Assembly: GCF_954871325.1 (NCBI RefSeq)
Contig: NC_088775.1
Location: 53,793,561-53,857,560 of the forward strand
DNA: 64,000 nt
Source of the DNA: Gordionus sp. m RMFG-2023
Taxonomy: Eukaryota > Nematomorpha > Gordioida > Chordodea > Parachordodidae
Reading direction: 5' to 3'
Numbering within the stretch: the stretch's first letter is position 1; each line of letters opens with the position of its first letter. A program made the translations under genes and the position numbers. The notes under the pieces are model-generated. The model was not told the origin of the DNA, searched no databases, and was given only the letters and a program-made list of their open reading frames with translations. Below are positions 1 to 11,583 of the stretch, piece by piece.

Positions 1-4
1 AAAA

Positions 5-3000
5 TTGACTAAACTGAGATTTGACAACATAACTCAAAAAATAATAACGGAAATTTAACATATTTTTCGTTGTATGTTTATCTGAGTAAGTTTACACAAA
101 ATGAGTCAAAAAAAATAAGATAATTTTAAAATCCCAAAAATCAAAAAAAATTGACTATACTGTGATTTGACATTATAACTCAAAAAATAATGACGGAATC
201 TTAAAATTTTTTCCATTTTATGTTTATATGAGTAAGTTTACACAAAATGAGTGAAAATATAAAATATTTTTAATCCCAAAAATCTAAAAAAAATTGACTA
301 AACTGAGTTTTGACATTATAACTCACAAAATTATGACGGAAACTTAAAATATTTCTTAATTTTATGTTTATATGAGTAGGTTTACACAAAATGACTGAAA
401 AAATAAGATATTTTAAAAATCCCAAAAATCTAAAAAAATTATTAAAATGAGATTTGACCCTATAACTCAATAAATAATGACGACAACTTAAAATATTTCT
501 TAATTTTATGTTTATATGATTAAGTTTACACTAAATGAGTCAAAATATAAGATATTTTTAAAATAAAAATCTAAAAAATATTGACTAAACTGAAAATTGA
601 CAACATAACTCAAAAAATAATGTCGGAAACTTAAAATATTTCTTCATTTTATGTTTATATGTGTAAGTTTACACAAAATGAGTCAAAAAAAGAAATATTT
701 TTAAAATCCCAATAATCTATAAAAATTGACTAAACTGAGAATTGACATCATAACTCAAAAAATAATGACGGAAATGTAAAATATTTTCATTTTATGTTTA
801 TATAAGTAAGTTTACACAAAATGAGTCAAAAAAAATAAAATATTTTTAAAATCCCAAAAACATACAAAAAATTGACCAAACTGAGAATTGACACATAACT
901 CAAAAAATAATGTCGGAAACTTAAAATATTTCTTAATTTTATGTTTATATGAGTAAGTTTACACAAAATGGGTCAAAAATAATATTTTTAAAATCCCAAA
1001 AATCAAAAAAAAATTACTAAACTCAGATTTGACCTTATAACTCAAAAAATAATGACGGAAACTTTATATATTTCTTAATTTTATGTTTATATGATTAGGT
1101 TTACACAAAATGAGTAAAAAAAAATAAGATATTTTTAAAATAAAAATCTAAAAAATATTGACTTTTTCATTTTATGTTTATATGAGTAAGTTTATACAAA
1201 ATGAGTAAAAATAATAAGTTATTTTTAAAATGCCAAAAATATTAAAAAAATCGACGAAACTGAGATTTGACATTATAACTCAAAAAATAATGACGGAAAC
1301 TTAAAATATCTTTTCATTTTATGTTTATATGAGTAAGCAAAAAATGATTTAAAAAAATAAGATATTTTTAAAATCCCAAAAATATAAAAAAAAATTGACT
1401 AAACTGAAAATTGACATTCAAACTCAAAAAATAATGACGGAAACTTTAAATATTTCTTCATTTTATGTTTATATGAGTATGTTTAGACAAAATGAATCAA
1501 AAAAATAAGATATTTTTAAAATAAAAATCTAAAAAAATTAACTAAATTGAGAATTAATTGACATCATAACTCAAAAAATAACTAGAAATTTAAAATATTT
1601 TTTATTTTTAGTTTATATGAGTAAGTTTACACATAAGTCAAAAAAAATATATTTTTAAATTCCCAAAAATCTAAAAAAAATTGACTAAACTGAGATTTGA
1701 CAACATAACTCAAAAAATAATAACGGAAATTTAACATATTTTTCGTTGTATGTTTATATGAGTAGGTTTACACAAAATGAGTCAAAAAAAATAAGTTAAT
1801 TTTAAAATCCCAAAAATCAAAAAAAATTGACTATACTGTGATTTGACATTATAACTCAAAAAATAATGACGGAATCTTAAAATTTTTTCCATTTTCTGTT
1901 TATATGAGTAAGTTTACACAAAATGAGTGAAAATATAAAATATTTTTAATCCCAAAAATCTAAAAAAAATTGACTTAAACTGAGTTTTGACATTATAACT
2001 CACAAAATTATGACGGAAACTTAAAATATTTCTTAATTTTATGTTTATATAAGTAGGTTTACACATAATGACTGAAAAAAATAAGATATTTTAAAAATCC
2101 CAAAAATCTAAAAAAAATTACTAAAATGAGATTTGACCTTATAACTCAAAAAATAATGACGGCAACTTAAAATATTTCTTAATTTTATGTTTATATGATT
2201 AAGTTTACACTAAATGAGTCAAAAAATAAGATATTTTTAAAATAAAAATCTAAAAAATATTGACTAAACTGAGAATTGACAACATAACTCAAAAAATAAT
2301 GTCGGAAACTTAAAATATTTCTTAATTTTATGTTTATATGTGTAAGTTTACACAAAATGAGTCAAAAAAAGAAATATTTTTAAAATCCCAATAATCTAAA
2401 AAAAATTGACTAAACTGAGAATTGACATCATAACTCAAAAAATAATGACGGAAATTTAAAATATTTTCATTTTATGTTTATATAAGTAAGTTTACACAAA
2501 ATGAGTCTAAAAAAATAAAATATTTTTAAAATCCCAAAAATTTACAAAAAATTGACCAAACTGAGAATTGACACATAACTCAAAAAATAATATCGGAAAC
2601 TTAAAATATTTCTTAATTTTATGTTTAAATGAGTAAGTTTACACAAATTGAGTCAAAAAAAAAAGTTTTAAAATCCCAATAATCTAAAAAAAATTATTAA
2701 ACTGAGATTTGACCTTATAACTCAAAAAATAATGACAGCAACTTAAAATATTTCTTAATTTTATGTTTATATGTTTAAGTTTACACAAAATGAGTCAAAA
2801 AAAATATGATATTTTTAAAATAAAAATCTAAAAAATATTGACTAAACTGAGTTTTGAAATCATAACTCAAATGATAACGTCGGAAATTTAAAATATTTTT
2901 CATTTTATGTATTAATGAGTAAGTTTACACAAAATGAGTAAAAAAAATAATATATTTTTAAAATTCCAAAAATATAAAAAAAACCGACGAAACTGAGATT

Positions 3001-3360
3001 TGACATTTTAACTCAAATAACAATGACGGAAACTTAAAATATCTTTTCATTTTATGTTTATATGAGTAAGTTTACACAAAATGAGTTAAAAAAATTAGAC
3101 ATTCCTAAAAATCTAAAAAAAATTGACTAATCTGAAAATTGACAATCAAACTGAAAAAATAATGACGAAAACTTAAAATATTTCTTCATTTTATCTTTAT
3201 ATGAGTATGTTTAAACAAAATGAAAAAAAAAAGAAGATATTTAAAATAAAAATCTAAAAAAAATTAACTAAATTGAGAATTAATTGACATCATAACTCAA
3301 AAAATAACTAGAAATTTAAAATATTTTTTATTTTTTGTTTATATTAGTAAGTTTACACAA
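5..3360. repeat. Higher-order repeat of the satellite, ~1.68-1.73 kb
   Basis: The stretch starting at 5 is repeated starting at 1,681 with the same sequence of monomer variants (for example a 'taacgg' monomer followed by a 'tactgtgattt' monomer). The offset is 1,676 at the start, about 1,680 near 726/2,406 and about 1,726 near 1,551/3,277, because the first copy has lost part of a monomer near 1,160. The corresponding monomers are much more alike than neighbours are, which defines a higher-order unit of about 12 monomers. Confidence 0.8.
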
Positions 3361-4650
3361 AATGAGTCGAAAAAATAAGATAATTTTAAAATCCCAAAAA
3401 TCATAAAAAATTGACTATACTGAGAATTGACAATATAATTCAAAGATTAATGACGGAAATTTAAAATATTTATCATTTTTTGTTTATATGACTAAGTTTA
3501 CACATAAGGAGTCAAAAAAAAGATATTTTTAAATTCCAAAAAATCTAAAAAAAATTGACTAAAGTGAGAATTGACACCATAACTCTCATTGATAATGACG
3601 GAAATTTAAAATATTTTTCATTTTATGTTTATATGAGTAAGTTTACACAAAAATTAGTGAAAAAATGAGATATTTTTAAAATCCCAAAAATCTAATAAAA
3701 ATTGACTATACTGTGATTTGACATTATAACTCAAAAAATAATGACGGAAATTTAAAATTTTTTACATTTTATGTTTATATGAGTAAGTTTACACAAAATG
3801 AGTAAAAAAAATAATATATTTTTAAAATTCCAAAAATATAAAAAAAACCGACGAAACTGAGATTTGACATTTTAACTCAAATAATAATGACGGAAACTTA
3901 AAATATCTTTTCATTTTATGTTTATATGAGTAAGTTTACACAAAATGAGTTTAAAAAATTAGACATTTCTAAAATCCTAAAAATCTAAAAAAAATTGACT
4001 AATCTGAAAATTGACAATCAAACTGAAAAAATAATGACGAAAACTTAAAATATTTCTTCATTTTATCTTTATATGAGTATGTTTAGACAAAATGAAAAAA
4101 AAAAAGAAGATATTTTTAAAATAAAAATCTAAAAAAAATTAACTAAATTGAGAATTGACATTATAACTCAAAAAATAATTAGAAATTTAAAATATTTTTT
4201 ATTTTTTGTTTATATGAGTAAGTTTACACAAAATGAGTCGAAAAAAATAAGATAATTTTAAAATCCCAAAAATCATAAAAAATTGACTATACTGAGAATT
4301 GACAATATAATTCAAAGATTAATGACGGAAATTTAAAATATTTATCATTTTTTGTTTATATGAGTAAGTTTACACATAATGAGTCAAAAAAAGATATTTT
4401 TAAATTCCCAAAAATCTATAAAAAATTGACTAAAGTGAGAATTGACACCATAACTCTCATTGATAATGACGGAAATTTAAAATATTTTTCATTTTATGTT
4501 TATATGAGTAAGTTTACACAAAAATTAGTGAAAAAATGAGATATTTTTAAAATCCCAAAAATCTAATAAAAATTGACTATACTGTGATTTGACATTATAA
4601 CTCAAAAAATAATGACGGAAATTTAAAATTTTTTCCATTTTATGTTTATA
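2940..4650. repeat. Second higher-order repeat, ~865-870 bp
   Basis: A six-monomer block is repeated at an offset of 864-871 bp. Markers are 'ccgacgaaactgagatttga' at 2,984 and 3,848, and 'aaattagtgaaaaaatgag' at about 3,651 and 4,522. Monomers from 4,654 onward again match those near 2,055. This mosaic is what repeated unequal exchange within an array would leave. Confidence 0.7.
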
Positions 4651-5425
4651 TGAGTAGGTTTACACAAAATGACTGAAAAAAATAAGATATTTTAAAAATC
4701 CCAAAAATCTAAAAAAAATTACTAAAATGAGATTTGACCTTATAACTCAAAAAATAATGACGGCAACTTAAAATATTTCTTAATTTTATGTTTATATGAT
4801 TAAGTTTACACAAAATGAGTCAAAAAATAAGATATTTTTAAAATATAAATCTAAAAAATATTGACTAAACTGAGTTTTGACATCATAACTCAAAAAATAA
4901 TGACGGAAATTTAAAATACTTTTCATTTTATGTTTATATAAGTAAGTTTACACAAAATGAGTCAAAAAAAGAAATATTTTTAAAATCCCAATAATCTAAA
5001 AAAAATTGACTAAACTGAGAATTGACAACATAACTCAAAAAATAATGTCGGAAACTTAAAATATTTCTTAATTTTATGTTTATATGAGTAGGGGAGACTA
5101 GGGCTAGTCGGCGCAATTTTTGTTAAAATCATCATAGCTCCGAAAATAATGATCGTATAAGATCTTACAAAATACTAATCGATACCTTAAACATCTACCT
5201 ATAAATTTATACTGTTACATTTTTTAAATATTTTAGTTTTTTCTCTAAAAAAGATTTAGTAAAAGTCATTTTTTGAACCGAGTAGCCCCAAACCCGTGGC
5301 TAGTCGGATCATCGATGGGGCTAGTCGAATCAAGTTGTTTATTAGGCTTCTTATGAGACAAAAATTTTTTTTTTCATATTTTAATATATAACTACGATGC
5401 TTTATTTGTATAATATTCTATTTAC

Positions 5426-6540
5426 AATTATAACATATAAAATAACAATCTTTTTTGGCACATGACCCATGCGGCCAACCTTTACATACTCGACATTGAA
5501 ACCAATCATCAAAATTATGAAAATTTTTATAATCTTGTTTACATATAATACACACATCTTTTATTAATTTTTTAACAATATTTTTTTTTGATTTTTTATT
5601 CTTTTCTTTTAATAAAAGTTCCCTCTTGAATGGGGATGAGGTAAAGATCTCAGCCTTTTTTTTCCTTGATCCTTTAGTTTGCGAATTACCAGATGAGATT
5701 GATATCGGAGTAAATGACGGACCTGGGAGAGTAATGTTTGAAGGGATAGTATCCTTAATTTAGATGTTAGTAGAGGGGTTAGGAATAGAAGAAAAAGTGT
5801 TGGGAAGAGAATTAGTAGAAGAGCTAGGAATTAACATAATTGACGAATTTGAAGGCGGATGTCCTGAACTTTCTCCTAATATAAACGATCTTTCATCATT
5901 TGATGAAGGAATAAAATCCTCCTCCCGAAAAATATTTTCATTGTAGGGATATATTCCACAAGATTCAAATCCCTTTTGAATATTTTTTGAAGAGGCTGCT
6001 AAAGGTAAAATATCCTTTACAATAGAGGGAATATCATAAAGAGAAAAAGAGATTCCACGATGATTTCGCATCCATGAATCTATCCCATTATTATAAAAAT
6101 TTTTTAAAGGTCCATAGACTGTCCTGTCTAAGGGTTGCAATTTATGAGTGTGGAGGAAGAGATAAAAGTATTATACCATTATCTATACAATATTGAATCG
6201 CATTATATGATTGGTGGGATATATGATTATCCAAAATTAGTAAAATTTTAAATTTTTGGCTACATCTTGTATGAGAAACAATGTGACTTAAAAACATAAT
6301 AAATTCCTCCTCTTGCATCCAACCCGATCCGTTGGATGCGCCAATACATCCCTGAGGACCGTCTCTAACAAAATGATTATAATATTTTTTACGCGGAAAA
6401 ATAAACATCGGGGGAATACAATTTTATTTTCTTCATCATCATCAAAAATTTTTTGTTTATTATCTTGGCCTATCTTGGGCATAGTGCCAACCAGTTTGTA
6501 TTTTTTGTAATATCTTAAAAAATTTGTTGCAGGTATACCT
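5426..6540 (-). pseudogene. pogo-like transposase, main body, broken
   Basis: Minus-strand coding for a DDE_1 transposase, which would cut and paste the element in the nucleus. From N to C: a short piece before 6,409 with IPATNF and VFPR; at 6,142-6,408 FPRKKYYNHFVRDGP, GASNGSGWM and the second catalytic Asp in LLILDNHISH; at 5,760-6,140 HKLQPLDRTVYGPLK with the third Asp, then KGFESCGIYPYN. After one stop codon near 5,757 the same frame runs on to a cysteine-rich finger at 5,430-5,550 (CIIC, CRVC, HGSC, CYNC) and ends near 5,426. There is a frameshift near 6,140 (PPHS to HKLQ), another near 6,409, and the region holding the first Asp appears to be missing. These pogo relatives typically end in such a PHD-like finger, so the domain order is as expected. 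Confidence 0.88.
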
Positions 6541-6609
6541 AATAAAATATATAATAAATTTACTCAAAATTTATCTAATTGTATATTTAAATATAAAACA
6601 TCATTTGAA

Positions 6610-7150
6610 TATCCTGAAAACTAAAATGTTCATATCCAATAAAATGTATTAATTTGAATCATATTATACTGTTAATTATAATTAATATTTATATATAAAT
6701 ATTGTTTGCTTCACATAATTTATATTAAAAAATTGATCTTATCATCAGGCTAAAGTTTATTTACTAAAATGTTCATATCCAATAAGATGTATGAATTTGA
6801 ATCATATTATACTGTTAATTATAATTAATATATATAAAAATTTGTTTGCTTCACATAATTTATATTAAAAAATTGATCTTATTATCTAGCTAAAGTTTAT
6901 TTACTAAAATGTTCATATCCAATAAGATGTATTAATTTGAATCATATTATACTGTTAATTATAATTAATATATATAAATATTTGTTTGCTTCACATAATT
7001 TATATTAAAAAATTGATCTTATTATCAAGCTAAAGTTTATTTACTAAAATGTTCATATCCAATAAGATGTATTAATTTGAATCGTATTATACTGTCATAA
7101 TTTATATTAAATAATTGATCTTATTATCAGGCTAAAATTTATATATGCAA
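6610..7150. repeat. 140-bp tandem repeat inside the pogo-like element
   Basis: Four imperfect copies of an A+T-rich unit holding gttcatatccaataagatg, atcatattatactgttaatt and ttgcttcacataatttatat. The start phase is about 6,628, 6,771, 6,911 and 7,051, giving a period of 140-143 bp; the last copy is shortened. It lies between exon 1 and the main transposase body, probably in an intron or in place of deleted coding sequence. It is unrelated to the surrounding satellite. Confidence 0.85.
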
Positions 7151-7335
7151 TATATCTATGACAATATATATTTAATTATCACATTATAAATATATATACA
7201 AAGATTTTATTTGCAAGATATTTATTTAGGTCTGCTATTATATTAAAATTGAAATGTATTATGAAAAATTACATGAATAAATTTATATAATAATTATTAT
7301 TTTTATATTACATTTATAAAATATTATATTTTAAC

Positions 7336-7456
7336 CTGTAATAGTTGATATTTTTCTTGATGAGATCTTATTTTCATATAGTCTAATAGCTTCTTCAAAA
7401 TCACTATTACTAAATATTTTCCTGTTTTGAATTTTTCGTATATATTGGCGTACCAT
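7336..7456 (-). CDS. pogo-like transposase, first exon (psq-like HTH start)
   Basis: A minus-strand ATG at 7,456 opens MVRQYIRKIQ and runs 40 codons through FEEAIRLYENKIS to KISTITG. It stops at a good splice donor (ACAG then GTTAAA) at 7,335-7,334. The start resembles the N-terminal helix-turn-helix of pogo-type proteins, which commonly begin MVR-Y-RKT and bind the element ends. The rest of the HTH would lie across the intron, where I see only tandem repeats, so part of the gene may be lost. It is too short to stand as a gene alone and is read as exon 1 of the broken transposase. Confidence 0.65.
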
Positions 7457-7885
7457 ATTAATATTATAAACATTAATTGATTGATTGCGCCGACTAGCCA
7501 CGATTCTACTAACCTCAATGGTGGTAATATTACTAATATAATCTTAACATATATTTATTTAAGCATTATGTATCAATCTGAAACTTTCCCAGATATTAAA
7601 ATAGATATTTTACTTTCAAATATTGTGCATTTTGTCATGTTTAAACTTTTAATTTTTAATACAGCTTAATAATATTAAGGGAAAATATTCTGAAATTCAT
7701 GTCAAAAACATGTTATAACAGATTAAAATTTAAATAGCTAAATATTATAAATTATTTTTATCCCCAAATATGGATATTATAGAATTCTATTTTAGAACAA
7801 AATTTCAGTTATTAATCGTTACTAGTTTTAAAATAAAATCCTTTGAACCGACAAGCCCCTTGCGCCGACTAGCCCTGGTCTCCCC

Positions 7886-8027
7886 TAAGTTTACACAAAA
7901 TGAGTCAAAAAAAAAATTTTAAAATCCCAATATTCTAAAAAAAATTACTAAACTGAGATTTGACCTTATAACTCAAAAAATAATGACAGCAACTTAAAAT
8001 ATTTCTTAATTTTATGTTTATATGATT
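7886..8027. repeat. Satellite, single monomer between two transposons (block 2)
   Basis: One monomer of the same 145-bp family, carrying the landmarks agtttacacaaaatgagtca and gacctt..ataactcaaaaa, caught between the pogo-like element and hAT-A. Its last 8 bases, atatgatt, are the left target duplication of hAT-A. Confidence 0.9.
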
Positions 8028-8339
8028 CAGGCGCGTAACCAATGGGGGGGGGAAAGGGGGAAATTTCACCCCCATAGCAAATTTGATTGTTTTTCTAAAT
8101 ATTATTTTAAGATAATAAAAAATTTTACCCCGACCCCCGGACCCCCTCCCTCCTGCTCCATCAAAATTTTTCAATATCAAGCAGAGTTTATCCTTACTGC
8201 TAGTTGCATTGATTTTCCTATAGCTCACTACTATGTAGAAATTTACAAAAACCAAATTTCGATTTGGTTCAAGTTATTGATTTGGAGGAAAATGTGGACA
8301 GGAAGAATGAATGTAGTTGAATATTTCATAATATTTATA

Positions 8340-8891
8340 TAGACGCTGAATCAAACTAAATCTTATAAAATATCCAATTTCATTCCATTCTTAGATACTT
8401 TTTTATCGCAAATTAAAGTACGGTTTTTAGATAAAAAACAAGTCCTTTGGTAATCTTCAAATTTTATTACCTAAAGACCCTTCTTCGTTTTCTGATGCCA
8501 TTATTGGTATAATTAAATATTTAGCAAAATTTTATTCCTATGATGTTGATACTGAAATCAATTTAATCAGTGAATTCGAATTGTGGTATAAATATTTACT
8601 ACGTTTATTATTTTACCTGAGCATGCTATTGATGCGCTCAATCGGTATAAGGAGGCTTAATTTCCAAATATTTTGAAGGTATTTAATATTCTTGCATGTT
8701 TGCCTATTACAACATATACGAATGAAAGGACCTTTTTCAAATTGAGAAGGTTGAAAACTTATTTACAAAATACAACTTCTCGGCTAAATGGGTTAGCTAT
8801 GTTAAATATCCACAGAGATTTATTTCTAACGACAAAGAAAATTCTTGATGAATTGGAAAAATTCCCACGAAAATTAAAAATCGTATTATAA
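8340..8891 (+). pseudogene. hAT-A transposase remnant (C-terminal half)
   Basis: The clearest piece is 8,673-8,891: LACLPITTYTNERTFFKLRR, then LKTYLQNTTSRLNGLAMLNI and HRDLF. This is the hAT C-terminal dimerisation region, with TNER in the place of the usual S-ER box. Upstream, between 8,340 and 8,660, pieces in shifting frames match the other copy (FIPFLDTFLSQIKVRFLDKK, ISEF-LWYKYLL). Several frameshifts and stops interrupt it, and the N-terminal half is missing. The family resembles the animal zinc-finger-MYM/52-kDa-repressor-like hAT proteins. It is non-functional. Confidence 0.85.
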
Positions 8892-9210
8892 TTCTAGTAT
8901 TTAATAAATTTTTTATATAATATTGTATTTAATAAGGTATAAAAACTTCTTCCTTAAAAAAAAATTTTCTAGTCAATATTTTATACACACTACAATTAGA
9001 ATTTTCAATCAAAAAAATTTTATATTTATATTATATGAGAATTTAAGCTGAGGCTAGTCTTTAAAGCAAATTTATAAAAAAAAAAATTGACACTAAACTT
9101 TATTTCAATTTTATATTTTTTAAAAAAAATTTATCTATAATATACCTAACTTAAAATAAAAATTGGGTTATAACTTTTATTTCTTCTTATATTCATAAGC
9201 GCGAATTAGT

Positions 9211-9950
9211 AGTCAGGAGACCCAAAAGAAAGCGACTACTTACTGTTGTAGCTGTTGAAAAAAAGAAGAAATAAATTTAATATAATACATCAAATGTCAG
9301 TTATTTTCTGACAGGGGAATTAAGTTTTCCTTGGGGGAAGAAGAGGAGGTGATGAACACATGATGGGTTGATGGGAAAGGATTCTTTTGTTATCCATTTT
9401 GGGATGAAGAGTTTGGATTAATTCGAGAAGATGTCAGCGAGGAACTAATAATGAACCTTGGGACATGAAGAATTAGATAATTAGATATTTATGATTTGTA
9501 ATTTTTTTGATAATGTATAGATATTGTTGTTGGTGTTTTTTAATAAAGAAATTTGAGTCGTATTCTTATTCTTATTATTATGAAAGGATGGCTTGTAATA
9601 CTTACGTCAACGCATAGGAATTCAGATTATAAAATCTAATTTTACACGCCATAGGTTCATTCCCCGAAGCTGATTAATCTAGATTTGCTTCTTCTTCCCT
9701 AAATTATTTAAACCCCCCCCCCCCCTTCTTCTTCATATAATCATTTGCATTTATTATATTTCTATTATATCTATTATTATACTTTGTATTATGAAATCCT
9801 TGTTTGTTAAATTTCTTTAATTTTCTAGAATTATGTTTTGGACATGATTTTATTTTTATACTATCATTTTGTCAGATTTAATTTGTCTTTATTAATAAAT
9901 GTTAAATTTAAAAATTAAAAAAAAAATTTCTTAAATAATTAATTTATAAA
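9211..9950. other. Extra ~0.7-kb segment inside hAT-A copy 1, unidentified
   Basis: Up to cgaattagta near 9,210 the element matches the copy at 34,489-36,233, and the match resumes near 9,960. The second copy lacks what lies between. The segment is richer in G+C at 9,190-9,480 and 9,590-9,720, has a six-base-stem hairpin tgtcag/ctgaca near 9,296, an aataaag near 9,543 and a C run near 9,712. There is no protein I recognise. It could be a solo terminal repeat or another non-coding insertion, or the second copy could carry a deletion. Confidence 0.5.
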
Positions 9951-10138
9951 AGGAACCAAAATTCAAATAAAAGTTAAAAATATTAATATAATTATTATTG
10001 AATTATGAATAATTTAAAAGAATAGATCAAAGATATGACCCGGCCAAAGGTGAGGAAAAAGCTGGCCAAAGGGGGTTTGGAGACAAAGCCCCCCAAAAAA
10101 TTCCCCCCCCCTATAGGAAAATCCTGGATACGCCACTG

Positions 10139-11583
10139 ATATGATTAAGTTTACACAAAATGAGTCAAAAAAAATAAGATATTTTTAAAATAAAAATCTA
10201 AAAAATATTGACTAAACTGAGTTTTGACATCATAACTCAAAAAATAATGACGGAAATTTAAAATACTTTTCATTTTATGTTTATATGAGTAGGTTTACAC
10301 AAAATGAGTCAAAAAATAAAATATTTTTAAAATTCCAAAAATCAAAAAAAAACCGATGACACTGAGATATGACAAACTCAAAAAATAATGACGGAAATTT
10401 AAAATATTTTTTATTTTATGTTTATATGAGTAAGTTTACACATAATGAGAAAATGATATATTTTTAAAATACCAAAAATCTAAAAAAAATTGACTAAAAT
10501 GAGAATTTACAACATAACTCAAAAATTAATGACGGAAATTTAAAATATTTTTCATTTTATGTTTATATGACACAAAATGAGTCAAAAAAATAAAATATTT
10601 TTAAAATCCCAAAAATCTAAAAAAAATTGACTAAACTGAGAATTGAAATCATAACTCAAATGATAACGTCGGAAATTTAAAATATTTCTTAATTTTATGT
10701 ATTAATGAGTAAGTTTACACAAAATCAGTCAAATAAATAAGATATTTTAAAAATCCCTAAAATCTAAAAAAAATTGACAAAACTGAGAATTGACATCATA
10801 ACTCAAAAAATAATGACGGAAATTAAAAATATTTTCATTTTATGTTTATATAAGTAAGTTTACACAAAATGAGTCAAAAAAAATAAAATATTTTTAAAAT
10901 CCCAAAAATTTACAAAAAATTGACCAAACTGAGAATTGACACATAACTCAAAAAATAATGTCGGAAACTTAAAATATTTCTTAATTTTATGTTTATATGA
11001 GTAAGTTTACACAAAATGGGTCAAAAAAAATATTTTTAAAATCCCAAAAATCAAAAAAAAATTACTAAACTTAGATTTGACCTTATAACTCAAAAAATAA
11101 TGACGGAAACTTTAAATATTTCTTAATTTTATATTTATATGATTAAGTTTACACAAAATGAGTCAAAAAAAATAAGATATTTTTAAAATAAAAATCTAAA
11201 AAATATTGACTAAACTGAGTTTTGACATCATAACTCAAAAAATAATGACGGAAATTTAAAATACTTTCCATTTTATGTTTATATGAGTAAGTTTACACAA
11301 AATGAGTCAAAAAAATAAGATATTTTTTAAAATTCCAAAAATATAAAAAAAACCGACGAAACTGAGATTTGACATTTTAACTCAAATAATAATGATGGAA
11401 ACTTAAAATATCTTTTCATTTTATGTTTATATGAGTAAGTTTACACAAAATGAGTTAAAAAAAATTAGACATTTCTAAAATCCTAAAAATCTAAAAAAAA
11501 TTGACTAATCTGAAAATTGACATTCAAACTCAAAAAATAATGACGGAAACTTATAATATTTCTTCATTTTATGTTTATATGAG
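10139..11583. repeat. Satellite, ~145-bp monomers (block 3)
   Basis: About ten monomers of the same family, in phase with block 2 once hAT-A is removed. Variants such as the atgataacgtcgg monomer near 10,660 recur in other blocks (2,875; 14,808). The final tatatgag (11,576-11,583) is the left target duplication of hAT-B. Confidence 0.95.

Larger units (their letters stand above)
1..5090. repeat. Satellite array, ~145-bp monomers (block 1)
   Basis: About 35 head-to-tail monomers of roughly 143-147 bp. Each carries the landmarks ttgactaaactgagaattga, then actcaaaaaataatgacgga, then tttatatgagtaagtttaca and ends in an A-rich stretch. The monomer phase was measured from successive 'gacgg' positions (about 50, 196, 339, 483, 626). 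Copies differ by substitutions and small indels. Short open frames on the minus strand here are by-products of the repeat and are not genes. The array continues on the far side of each of three transposons and ends near 18,686. Confidence 0.95.
5091..7885 (-). mobile_element. pogo-like DNA transposon inserted in the satellite
   Basis: The ends are inverted repeats of about 26 bp starting ggggagac and reading on through agggctagtcggcgcaa, with one mismatch. The element is flanked by TA on both sides (5,089-5,090 and 7,886-7,887). Removing it restores the normal monomer text 'gagtaagttt', so TA is the target duplication. The 2.8-kb interior encodes, on the minus strand, a psq-like HTH exon, a DDE_1-type transposase and a C-terminal PHD-like finger, which fits the pogo branch of Tc1/mariner. 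The terminal motif ggctagtcgg recurs inside both ends (about 5,300-5,330 and 7,488-7,497), as transposase-binding repeats often do. The transposase is interrupted, so this copy is not autonomous. Confidence 0.93.
8028..10138 (+). mobile_element. hAT-A transposon, copy 1, in the satellite
   Basis: Flanked by the 8-bp duplication atatgatt (8,020-8,027 and 10,139-10,146). The ends are imperfect inverted repeats, caggcgcgtaacca on the left and, read inward from the right, cagtggcgtatccagg, each followed by a long G run. Eight-bp duplications and CAG-type ends are diagnostic of hAT. The plus strand holds transposase remnants at about 8,340-8,890. A second copy lies at 34,489-36,233 on the other strand. 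Comparison with that copy shows an extra segment of about 0.7 kb from about 9,211 here. Confidence 0.93.

Noticed and set aside
270-470. Minus-strand open frames in the satellite (also 4,934-5,116)
   Set aside because: They repeat with the monomer and differ only by monomer variants; there is no codon or family signal.
5764-5946. Plus-strand open frame opposite the pogo-like transposase
   Set aside because: Antisense shadow of the transposase coding strand.
8022-8342. 106-codon plus-strand frame (and its minus-strand partner 7,935-8,255) at the hAT-A left end
   Set aside because: Both run across the satellite/transposon junction and the G/C runs of the terminal repeat; only the last part of the region has transposase similarity.
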